Source of the DNA: Cunninghamia lanceolata
Lineage: Eukaryota; Streptophyta; Pinopsida; Cupressales; Cupressaceae
Assembly: GCA_027924645.1 (NCBI GenBank)
Contig: BSBN01000297.1
Coordinates: forward strand, 9,114,001 to 9,178,000
DNA: 64,000 nucleotides
Direction of reading: 5' to 3'
Positions 38,301 through 48,393 of the stretch are shown in pieces. The position numbers were made by a program, and so were the translations under genes. The notes under the pieces were generated by a model. The model was not told the DNA's origin. It worked only from the letters and a program-made list of their open reading frames with translations, and made no database searches. Every line of letters starts with the position of its first letter. Positions within the stretch are counted from its first letter, which is position 1.

Positions 38301-38500
38301 AAAAAGTATATTGTAGTAGATAATCATGTTCCTATTCTTGATTGCAATGCCATACAGGTGAAGGAACCAAGGGTGGTAGTGATTGAGCCCACCAAGGTGC
38401 TCGAAATATGTGAGCTATGCTTACGTAATAAAGAAATTACTCCGTGCAAGGTCCATTGGGACTAGTATGTAGAAGAGAATGCCACCTAGAAGAATTATGA
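35319..38500 (+). pseudogene. Gypsy pol, 5'-truncated and decayed
   Basis: Ty3/gypsy polyprotein that starts abruptly inside the protease (L-G-S-Y-D-V-I-L-G-I-N-W-L at 35,400). The RT at 35,907-36,446 has [21 protein letters not shown] (G to R in the usual S-G-Y-H-Q) and the catalytic [10 protein letters not shown] frameshift follows near 36,390, then RNase H with V-D-A-L-S-R-R near 37,060. The integrase has a C-L-E-C-Q zinc-binding end (37,415), M-D-F-V-Q-G-L-P (37,507), and a later N-R-D-V-H-M-T-S-R-F where D-R-D is normal. The C-terminal end has H-N-I-F-H-V-S-Y-L-K-K-Y (38,273) and V-H-W-D (38,453). Stops and indels throughout. Confidence 0.92.
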
Positions 38501-38626
38501 TGATACTTATCAAAGATTCCCTCATCTATTTTAAGCTTTATATTATGATGAACAAAACTCTTTTTTATATTATAAACTTTAGATATATTAAATCATCGGG
38601 GACGATGATTCTTATCAGAGGAGATA

Positions 38627-39790
38627 TGTTACGTCCCCAAACTTTGACTATGCTTTACTTCTACTTTTATTTGATTAAGTAGATAATCAATCATAGATTA
38701 ATGATTTGACATTTGGGAAAATGTTAGGATGAATCATTGAATTTATGAATTATGATTAATGCATAGAATTAGACATGAGATTACATGTTATTAAGATTAT
38801 TTAAGCATGATGTATAATGATTTCTTGATGATATACTAATCATGGTTGCATGGTTGTGAGGTGTAACTAGGTGATGTAACCAAACTTCACAACATAAAGC
38901 TGAACACTATTTTTATTGCAAATGAATAACTAGAAAACTTGGAATTATTTTCAAACTCCTGCTTATTCCATTCCATTCTGCTACAACTAAAGATAAATAT
39001 CAAATTTATACAAAAATGAAAATTACCATTTTTGACATATTTTCACAACTTTCTAAAATTACCATTTTTGGTAACTTCACATCCTTATTCTAATGACCAT
39101 GAAAGTTTCCAAATATTTGAAACTTACTAAAAATGACTAATCATCAACTTTCTAATCTAATTGCAAGTAAAGCTAAAAAATATTTAGAAAAAACAACTAG
39201 GAAACTCTCGAAAAAAACATTAAAGGCTTGTTTTGAGACCCTAGATGATCGGATAAGGTCCTAAAAATGTGTCAAAATGGTGACCTGCTGAATTTACCAA
39301 TTTTGTGTGAAAAATAATAAACTCTTCAAGATGCATCTGCCCACCAAATTTCAGCTACAACGGACCTCCGAGTCAAAAGTTATGACCTCCGAAAGTGCCA
39401 GTATCACCAGGAAATAGAACTCTACCTTCAAGAATAGAAGGAGAGCATCAAGAAAGAGAAGGGGGTATATATTTTGAAAAAGTCAGCTTTTCCATTTAAG
39501 TTCCAAAACATGTATCTCATGAACCCTCTTAGATGTGCAATGTAGTAGATAATCTCTTGCTTGACTATGATTATTATTTTGATTTTATAGTCGCCATCAC
39601 AAGGTTGTGAGAGGGGGAGAAAATCTCAACCCCATACTCTTATTTGGATGTGATATAAATTCTTTTCTATATCCTACCAATGATGTTGTTATAATTGTAG
39701 TAGTATAAGATACAATTATTTAAATACTTGAATAATAATAATATACATAAGAGTATATATGTTATGTTGTATGCTTAAGTCATAGGATCC
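38627..39790 (+). repeat. Start of the Gypsy 3' LTR; right end not placed
   Basis: TGTTACGTCCCCAAAC begins right after a purine-rich tract (GAGGAGATA, 38,618-38,626). TGTTACGTCCCC is a common start of plant Gypsy LTRs. The 5' LTR is missing, so the end cannot be fixed by comparison; the limit given is arbitrary. The word AAAATTACCATTTTTG occurs twice near 39,020-39,075. Confidence 0.6.
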
Positions 39791-42470
39791 TATCATGATA
39801 TGATAAGGATTGGCCTTTTTGCACTACATCTTACCTCATAGTGGACCAACTCCATACCCCAGGAAAGGTGGAAGGAGTGGTAAGTTTTCAATTGTGCGCA
39901 GGAGTGGGCTATAACAGGGAGCCCAACTTTCGATGCATGCTCCTTGTGGGAGCATTGGTAGGCATGGGAGAGTAAAAACCTAATAGAGGAAAGAGTGGCA
40001 GGGAGTTGGAGTGAAGGTTGAGGGAGTAGTACAGCATGCATGAAGTCTGGAAAGAGATAGAAAGTTGCAAGAAGTGATAAAGATGGTTGTGATAAGCCAC
40101 TGTACAAGTAATTATTATGATTCAAAGTTTAGTATGAGACAACAATATCTTTATTGTTAATTATAGTGCTTCTAGAAAAATTATGTGTTTCTTTTTTTTC
40201 CTCAACGTTTCGGATCATCACAGAGTGTGATTTGAAATGTTGAGGCAAAAATGGCAACACACAGTTTTTCCAGAAGCACTATAATTATTAGCATGGACTA
40301 TGGAAATATCATGTCTACAATATTTATTGTTGTCGATTATTTTGCAATTGTGTTTTGCCTGTAAAAGGCTGAGACTATTTAATGACTGGTAAACACATTC
40401 TATATTACTATCTATACTTACTCCAACATAAATATATTCAATGATACGTAGATATCATTATGTCGAATGGATACAACTATCTTTAGTTAATGTCAATGCA
40501 TATTATGGTTGTGACTGTTAACCTTATAGAAGGCCGATATTTTATGGAGTGAGGAATTCTTTTCCAAAGAATGAATGATGACTTGAGATTATTACAAATC
40601 AGTTATGTCTTTACTGATGAGTTAAACTATGTTCAACTGAATTATTATTTTCGTGTTTTTATTAAAACTTGTTATAGTTTTGGTGGTTGAATATCTATGA
40701 CAGAAAGATTTATACATCATAGTAGCTTGTATTTACCTTGTCCCTTTTTGTGATAAATCCACCAATCAAGTCTTGAAGAAACATCTGTAATGACATATAA
40801 CATGTCCATGAATGGGATAGACAAATTATCTTTCTTTACTGTCATAGTTCTCAGGCAATTGAGACTAAAGAAAGTTTACACTCATATTCTTATCTTTTTC
40901 ATTATTATACAATATGTTAACTAAAGGTTGCAGACCCATGAACCAATATTTCTTTATGAAAACCCTTTTGTGGTGATATGCAAGAAGTCATGTGGACAGA
41001 TTGCTAGACTCTAGATATAGACTTATGAGCCATATTGAGATGGGAAAACCCTCGAGCCATATTATGAGATGGAAGACCTTTGATCCCATAATTATAAGAT
41101 ACCTTTATTGGTTTGATAGAAGAATGATAACTATCTTGCAAATGTAAATTTGTAAAGAATCCTTTATATCTATTATTGTTTTAATTTGATTGACCTATCG
41201 ATAGTCGAGAAAGGGATTGTGGTCGATACAGGTTATCTCACTTGAAGATATTTATCAACCATGATCTTGTAAGTATTCCAAACGAATATTATGTATTAGA
41301 ATTTATTTTCTAATACATGTCAAGCTATTCTTCTATACGACAAGGGTGCATAAATAGCAATTTTCTTAAAGAGCTTATAAAAGATAAATATCTAAAAAAT
41401 GTCTTGTACATTCTCAATGAGCCTATAAATCTTTCCACAAGCATGTGGTCAATTTTTATTAAAAATTCTAATGTCAACAAGGATTAGATGAGAATCCTCG
41501 AACCAAGTGAATAAGCCTTAGATAATCTATGATGTTTTAAATAAAACTATTTTTATGTTTAGGTGGGACATCAAAACCAAGCTCATGTAAACTTTTGAAA
41601 CAAAGAATGGAAGGACAAGAAGTCATAGATTCCATATTGTAGTTGCAACAAGAAACTTCTTTGCAAGATCAAGACTTCAAATAAAATCGTCTTGGTAATG
41701 AACTCTAGAGATCGGAGTTACTAACCTGAGTTAGGGAGACTATGGGTGTGATCTGTTTAAGATACCCCATGACTAAATATGATTAAAATAAATTTGTAGG
41801 ATGAGATAAATTCTAAGTCAAGTTAGAAGTGTGTGAACATTTGACTATGTTCATTGTGAAATGTCTATATATATATATAAAATCTTTGGCCAAAGTAATG
41901 CATCTGTCTCTGCATGAATTAGTTGGTTCACTATGTTCCAGATGGAATAAGCATCCAATAGTGTCATACATAGCTAGAGGGGATCTATAGTTTTATGACC
42001 ATCATGAGTTATGAAGAACACAACACTAGAGACTCAGATGGAAAAGTTATTGGTTCTTTATATCTATTCCCTTCATGAAGGATAGGGCCACTTCCAGGAA
42101 GGAAGGTGTGCAGGGGACTGCCGATCTATGGTTAGAGGAAAAGCACTCGGGTGATGCTCTCCTTCTGAAGAAAATGACAAGCCAAGACTTATGAAGACAT
42201 ATATCAAAACTCCAGATACAGTGTAATCATTTATAAGAATTTGATAGTCAAAATTTATGTATACTTATTCATATTGCCATGAGCAAGACATTGTGATTGT
42301 AAAGCAAAGGATTTCACTAACATGCTATCTTTGAATAAGTTGTAATTTTCAATTTTGAAAATATTCAGAAAAGATATGCTTTTCATGTAATGATTATGCA
42401 AATGATTAATGTTTTGTTAAAAAAAATGTTTATGAGGAACATGATTATTTACTTTTTAGTTAATTGAGGA
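39791..42470. other. Unassigned non-coding sequence
   Basis: Apart from the foldback listed separately I recognise nothing. It has an AT-rich, LTR-like texture (a short TA run near 41,866) with no open frame of interest. The frames at 39,793-40,125 on the minus strand have no motif. Part of it may be the remainder of the Gypsy LTR. Confidence 0.4.
40158..40287. mobile_element. 130-bp foldback (MITE-like) element
   Basis: The outer arms 40,158-40,189 and 40,256-40,287 are 32-base inverted repeats with three mismatches, all transitions. The inner arms 40,200-40,222 and 40,226-40,245 (CCTCAACGTTTC / GAAATGTTGAGG and GATCATCACA / TGTGATTT) continue the stem. The whole folds into one long hairpin with a tiny loop. 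It may be a MITE or a small-RNA-producing hairpin; no target duplication was confirmed. Confidence 0.75.
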
Positions 42471-42474
42471 TGTA

Positions 42475-43990
42475 ATTCCAGGTAATATGAGATGACATGT
42501 TACATGTATCAGCATTAATTCGGGCATACTCTTCTATATTTGGTTCTTAATCAAGCACCTCTTGTTAGGGGCATTCCAGCCCCTAAAATTCAATGTTAGG
42601 AGTTTCATCACTCCTTGGGAAGGGGGCCTCCCTTCCCTAATCGTAGTTTCATATGACTTTTTTCCCTTCCTAAAATTTCAAATTTTTCTCTATTGGATTT
42701 CCTGCCCTCTTACCACTTCTCTCCTATTTTTAGTTTTTGATTTTAGAGGAAGATTGGCTAATGGTTCTTTCTTCTACTTCCTCATATTTGTCCTCATAGA
42801 AATTACTATCTCCATCTAAGAACACCTCCTCTTCCTGAGGCATTGGATCTTCCATGTTGTCCTCTACGTGAGACTTTGAATCTTTCTTGTTGTCCTCTAC
42901 CTCATTGGCAACACAGACCTTAGTATCCCAAATGAGTCCAATGAATTAATCTTCCTTGCTAGTTTCCTCTCCCAAAATTTTAGGGTAAGAGGAAGAAACC
43001 AAACCATTTATTGGAGTGTCTTTCTCCAATTTTTCTTGGTTGTTATACAAGTCTAGCCTAATTGCTATTGGTTCCACCTCATTGAGTTGATTAACCTTGC
43101 CCTCATTACGATTAACTTCATAGCTTAGTGTGTCCCCTATAGGTTGTGAAGTTGTCTCCTTACTTTCCTCTGATTTCTTTCCACTTGGATCCTTTGTGAA
43201 TTTCTCCTCTCGATCATTTCCATTTAGTTTCTCCTTTCCTTTGTTGCACTCTGGGGCACTATGGCCTACTATATGGCATAGTTTACATTTGACTAGCTCT
43301 CTTTCTACTTCCAACTTTTGTCACCAAATTCCCATATTTGACCTAATTTCCAATTCCTCTAGAGGAGAGCTCTCTAGATCAATTGAGACACACATTCTTA
43401 CATAAACCCCAAAGTCCCCCTACACCATTTGATCATCGATATTAATGAATGTGCCAATTTGATTCCCTACTAACTCTAGGGTTTTAGAATCCCAATACTC
43501 ATATGGGAGATTATATAGATGAATCCACACTAGGGTTTTAGAGGCTTTATGTGTAATCAAGTTGAAGTTCAAAATCTAATTTGTTATTTAGAATTCAACC
43601 CCATCATGACATGTCCTTCCTTCATAATTTTCTGATTTTCCTCCATCAAAGGGCATTCCACCAAGAAAAAAAACTTTTGGCAGTGATTTAACTTTATACT
43701 CAGATCCCCATTTCTTCTGACACCAATTTTGGATATTTTCCCTAGCTGTCTAGGCAGTGGCCCATTTCATAAAGAAAGCACAATCCTGGAGGTGGGAGGT
43801 AGTCTGTAAGAGTGCTCTCGATTGAAGGACTTGAAAGATTTTGGATTCCCCATTTTCCTTGTTTACAGGTAGATTTTTTTTTCCCTTGTAGCCACTGCTT
43901 CATCTTTTTTGATCCAAATTTCGTGAACTTGGTCAAATCTCTATCCTCTCTTGGCTTCTTACCCCATGTATGAGCTCTTAGGATGATTTT
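42475..43990 (-). pseudogene. LINE fragment: ORF1 and start of ORF2
   Basis: Minus-strand plant L1-type LINE. ORF1 can be read from about 43,990: an RNA-binding (DUF4283-like) segment with W-G-S-E-Y-K-V, L-Y-N-L-P-Y-E-Y-W and a G-x-Y-V-R-M block near 43,680-43,400. A zinc knuckle C-K-L-C-H-I-V-G-H-S-A-P-E-C lies at about 43,290-43,250, then a polar Lys/Glu-rich tail. ORF2 begins at ATG 42,608 (M-K-L-L-T-L-N-F-R-G-W-N-A-P-N-K-R-C), the start of the endonuclease domain, and is lost after about 42,475. The ORF1 stop and ORF2 start overlap as TGATG. ORF1 has one TGA and several frame changes. Confidence 0.82.
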
Positions 43991-44214
43991 CTTTGAAACC
44001 CCTAGGGTTGTCTATAGAATAATCCCTATTCCTCTAGTACGCATTGTTCTCCCTAGAAGCATATCAACCTCTATGGTTAGTGTTTCCATCGAAAGTATTG
44101 TTCCATCTCCATCTAGGTTTTAGTTCAATTCTATCAATTCACCTAACACTCCAAAAGTTTTGTCTCCATCTATCTTCCTTCCAATGGCACTATAGAAACA
44201 TTTTTTTGGTATAA

Positions 44215-44403
44215 ATTATGACCAGGGATGTACCCTTGAGTGGCATACAAATGCCCCACTCCACATGTTGCGGGTAAGTCAGGATACAAGATCCTCGGGG
44301 TGCCTCAATTTTTGATATGGTAGAGGGCAACCCAACAAGGTTTGAACCTGGGTTGTTGGTACTATAGGAAAGAATCCCCACCATTTCACCACAAGGTCTC
44401 CCC
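44215..44403 (-). mobile_element. SINE-like unit 1 (tRNA-derived)
   Basis: On the minus strand it starts GGGGAGACCTTGTGG, with a box-A-like TGGTGAAATGG about 10 bases in (44,380-44,391) and box B GGTTCAAACC (44,340-44,349): the spacing of a tRNA-type RNA polymerase III promoter. The unit ends at GGTCATAATT near 44,215 followed by A-rich sequence (complement of 44,200-44,207). Confidence 0.7.
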
Positions 44404-44593
44404 TTAAATTAGGACTAGGGATGTACCCTTGGGAAACATGCAAATGCCCCACTCCACATGCTGCAGGTAAGTCAAGATATAAGATCTTGGGGGCCCCTCA
44501 ATTGTTGACATGGTAGTTCTAAGGCAGCCCCAAAAGGTTTGAACCTAGGTTGTTGGCACTATAGGCAAGAAGCCCCACCATTTCACCAAGAGG
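44404..44593 (-). mobile_element. SINE-like unit 2, 5' end split off by the solo LTR
   Basis: Head-to-tail with unit 1, about 195 bp including the few bases at 46,520-46,531. Box B reads GGTTCAAACC (complement of 44,538-44,547) and box A TGGTGAAATGG (44,577-44,587). It was interrupted by the LTR inserted at AGAGG. Confidence 0.7.
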
Positions 44594-46519
44594 TGTCATG
44601 TCCCCAATTCCGGAATGATGTTACATGGAGATAATTGGTTAGCCTATCATCTATTCCCGTAGGCTAATGGATTGGTAAGGGAATAATTGGCTAGTTGAGT
44701 GGGCTTCCACACATGGAGATTTGGAAAGTTAGCTTAACTAGTATATTTGAGCTACATGGAAAATGCAATATTAAGATTGTGTTTTCATTTATTTGAATTT
44801 GAATTTGAGTTTGACAAATAAGGAGGGAAAATGAAATCTTTAATTACATTTTCTCTAATCTATTTTGTATGGATATGTGTAATTATGGATAGCTCCAGGT
44901 AGGACCTATTTATGAAAGAGTTTTTGACAAGTCAAAATGGGCCCAATTCAAATTTAATATCAAGCCACATGGATCAATGGAATATGAGGTCGATTGGGTT
45001 TGTGGAAATTAAATGATTGCATTTAATTTGATATTGAGCTTTGAAAATATTTTAAATGCAAATTTTGTTATTAAATATTTGCATTGAAGCGGTTGAGGGG
45101 TTTTATTAAATGCAAATATCATCATTTAATGCATGCACATGAGGTAGTTGTGGATTGAAGCAAGAATAGAGGAGCATTTTAAATGCAAGTTCATAAATTA
45201 AATGCCAAGTTGGTTATGTCAAGGATCAAGATTTTAAATGCTTTGAAGGTTATTAAATGCTTGCATTTGGATAGATTGGTTTATTTAATGCAATCGCCCA
45301 ATCATTGCAAGTACTAGTTGGAGGTTAGAAGGATTTTAAATGCATTTCAAACACAAAATTAAATGCATGTAGCTGATCGCCCAAGCAAAGAGGAAGATTT
45401 TAAATGATTGCAATCTCAAAATTCAATGCAAGTGTCAAAGGCCAAGCTTAAGGAGGATCGATCCATAGAGGAGGAGCAAAATTCATTTAAAATAATTGAA
45501 GATTGTTTTAAATGAAAGCATTTCAAGTGAAGATCATTCAATATTGTTCTATTTCCTTAATTTCTATTAATGGATTTCAAAATGCATTCCAAAATTGCCA
45601 AGAGGATGGACATCAAAGCTTGAGGAGTCTAAATAGATGACTTGAGGTTCATTTTGGTATGAATTATGCTATGGTATGTTTTCTTTTATTATTGTTTATG
45701 ATGAAAATTCTGATTTTCTAGTTATTTTTCAAGGAGATGTTCCCTTGAGTGTTGTGGTGATGATCCCATAACAATTTGTGAGATGTTGTCATATAAATTT
45801 CATCATTGGATTACATTTGCAGGTTATTTGAAGAGTTTGGGAGTGACATTGATATCTATTTGAAGCTCTTGGTGTAGAGGATTGACTACCAAGGTAGTTG
45901 AGTGAATTTAAAACACATTCTAGATGGTATTTTCATATTTTGCAGGGTCTGATTTTGCAACAGCAGGGTTCTGATTTTTATAACAGCAACTTTACATTGG
46001 AATTTCAGGGCTTTTTAGCTGAATTTGATCAAGGGTTTGAAGATTGAAGAGTGGTTCTTGATAGAAGACATTCCTATGCATCCATAGAATGCATTGGGAG
46101 GAGTTATTTCATGATATTTTATTGTAAACCCTTGGCTGGGTAAACAATACACTTTCAGCAGTCATATCAGCATACAGAAAGTTGACATCAGAATTTTATT
46201 GAAGATCTTTCAAGGGTATTTTGTGTCCATTTGATAGCCATCATCATTCTAGAGGCTTTGGGCTATAGTTGTATGCAAAGTTTGATGTATTTGGGCTTCC
46301 CATTGATTTGTAATTAAGTCTGATATAAAATCAGACATGGACTGAAATAAATTCCAGCCACTTGACATTTCATGTTTCATTTTCATATATGCAAAGTTGA
46401 TGTGAGTTTGATGTGTTACAATTCCTTATTCATTTGGTGAAGCTGTTTAATTGACATGTGCAAGAAATCTTATCTAAATTTGCAAAAAAATTCAGTCATT
46501 TCTAGAAGGGTCTTTTACA
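44594..46519 (+). mobile_element. Solo LTR, 1,926 bp
   Basis: Begins TGTCATGTCCCC and ends CTTTTACA, flanked on both sides by AGAGG (44,589-44,593 and 46,520-46,524). Removing it restores the SINE-like array. No primer site, polypurine tract, coding region or second LTR is present, so it is a solo LTR left by LTR-LTR recombination. The start resembles that of the Gypsy LTR at 38,627 (TGTTACGTCCCC), hence a Gypsy assignment and plus orientation, both inferred. Confidence 0.88.
44990..45550 (+). repeat. TTAAATGC-word repeats inside the solo LTR
   Basis: TTTTAAATGC, TTAAATGCAA and ATTAAATGCATG recur at least ten times in about 560 bases, often in pairs on either side of a short non-repeated stretch. 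It is a degenerate internal repeat of the LTR; function unknown. Confidence 0.65.
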
Positions 46520-46524
46520 AGAGG

Positions 46525-46724
46525 TCTCCCCCAAAATTAGGATTAGGGATGTACCCCTAGGCAACAAGTAAATGCTCCACTCCATATGCCACAAGTAAGT
46601 TAGGATACAAAATTCTGGGGGCCCCTCAATTGTTGACGCTGTAGAGGGCAACCCCATAAGGTTTAAACTTGGGTTTTTGGAACTACAAGGAAGAAGCCTC
46701 ACCATTTGACCACATGGTCTCTCC
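46525..46724 (-). mobile_element. SINE-like unit 3
   Basis: About 190 bp, head-to-tail with units 2 and 4. Minus-strand box A is weaker (TGGTCAAATGG) and box B reads AGTTTAAACC. The first bases at 46,525-46,531 are the separated 5' edge of unit 2. Confidence 0.65.
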
Positions 46725-46917
46725 ATAAATTAGGAATATGGATTTACCCCTGGGAGACATGCAAATGCCTCACTCCACATGTTGTTGATAAGTCAGGATA
46801 CAAGATCCTAGGGGCCCCTCAATTCTTGATGCAGTAGAGGAAAACCTTGCGAGGTTTAAACTTGGGTTGTTGGCACTACAAGCAAGAAGCCCCACCATTT
46901 CACCACAAGGTCTCCCC
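46725..46917 (-). mobile_element. SINE-like unit 4, outermost
   Basis: Minus strand starts GGGGAGACCTTGTGGTG at 46,917, with box A TGGTGAAATGG and box B AGTTTAAACC. To its right the sequence changes at once to AT-rich DNA, so the array ends here. Confidence 0.68.
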
Positions 46918-48201
46918 ATTATATATTATGATATTAATGTTATAAAAAAATTATAAATATGATTCATTATACATAAACAATATAATTATAATAATTTAAT
47001 TTATAAAATTGTGTTACATATTAAATATAATTTTGTAATTATGAGAAATGCTTTAAGATACCTTTCCCATTTAGTTTTATGTTTATTTTGATGTAATATC
47101 TTCATACTCATACATGATGACGAATGGCATAATCTTGTGTAAATTTAGGCCCACTTATCTATCTTTTATCTATCCTTATCCACACATAATCCTATGCTTA
47201 TAGACATATCTTATATTTATGTGCATGCATTCCTATGCACATGTGGCTTATATGTATGTTATACATAATGATCCATACACTAATCCCTAGATTTGCCTCT
47301 ATCTATCATGATATATTATACCTATCTAATCCTAGATCAAGTATGTAGTTGCAAGGTCATCCCTATGAGTGTTGGACAAAAATAAATTTAAATTTTAAAA
47401 TTTTAAAACTAGTTGATTATTACTCTTTCTTCTCTTGCATACAACTAACGATGTACACATTTATGTGATGTATTGTCATGTTCTTTTATACAAAATTCAT
47501 TTGTATTTAGTTTATCATTAACAAATCATGAGATCTCCCATTCATTTTAGAGCATTTACAACAACAAATAAATAGTGATGCATTTGGATTTGGTGCTCAA
47601 AAGGAGAAAGAAACTTGATTTATGGGCATTTATCTATTGTCTTCAATCATTTTGTCAGTCATTGATTCCTCATACTTAAATAGTGTTTGACACACTAGGA
47701 AACAATGAAATCCCATCAAGTGCAAACCAACAAATCTATTAACCCAAATTATACATTGTTATAGCCTCCACATATAATGCGGACAAAAAAATAGTTGCTA
47801 ACAATACTTACAATGAAATAATCTCCCCATATATACATACATTCATGATCCTCCCATAATACATTGTGGATGTTGGCTAGATATTACCATTATTAAAAGT
47901 GATTGTATTAAATACAAGCAATTAAAAAAAATAAAATGGACAAATTTCACAATCATCAATTTACTATTAAAAAATCAATTTCAAATATTATTTCTTAACA
48001 TTAATTATTCAATTATCATTCCAACAATTTAATTAATTGTCTACTTTCACTTATACTTATGCATATGCATTATATTGGATTAGACCTACGTAAAGGTTAA
48101 TTTGCTTTATATAGAACATTATAAAACTTAAAATAAAGAAATAAAAAATAGTCTAATAATATCGGAGAGTTGAATTCTTCGTTTAGATGCTTATATATCA
48201 C
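46918..48201. other. AT-rich spacer without recognised features
   Basis: Starts with very AT-rich sequence (46,918-47,050). I see no reading frame, repeat or element terminus that I can support. Confidence 0.5.
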
Positions 48202-48393
48202 CTAATCTTTAGAAGCGGAAAATGGAAAGTAGTGCGCTGTGCGATCAATTACCGAACCATGAATTGAAAAAGGAAAATGCAACGGATCACAACATACAAC
48301 TGCCAATTTCAACCGATGCTCCGTCTCATCGTCAACAAAATAACAATCAAGTATAGGATTGGCTGAGATAGGTCTTGTAGAATACAAGGGCAT
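48202..48393 (-). other. Possible gene-fragment frame at the satellite edge
   Basis: A 63-codon minus-strand frame that reads more like protein than its surroundings (P-I-S-A-N-P-I-L-D, V-D-D-E-T-E-H-R-L-K-L-A-V-V-C-C-D-P). Its left half lies in unique sequence and its right half in the first satellite unit; the same V-D-D-[QE]-T-E-H words are readable in later units before stops intervene. It may be the source from which the 182-bp repeat was amplified. No family recognised. Confidence 0.25.

Noticed and set aside
39793..40125. Minus-strand frame of 110 codons
   Set aside because: Leu/Ser/His-rich chance frame with a second overlapping frame, no motif and no context.
44215..46917. SINE box A/B sequences as tRNA genes
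   Set aside because: No complete cloverleaf or acceptor stem pairing; units are ~190 bp, tandem and non-tRNA in their 3' two thirds.
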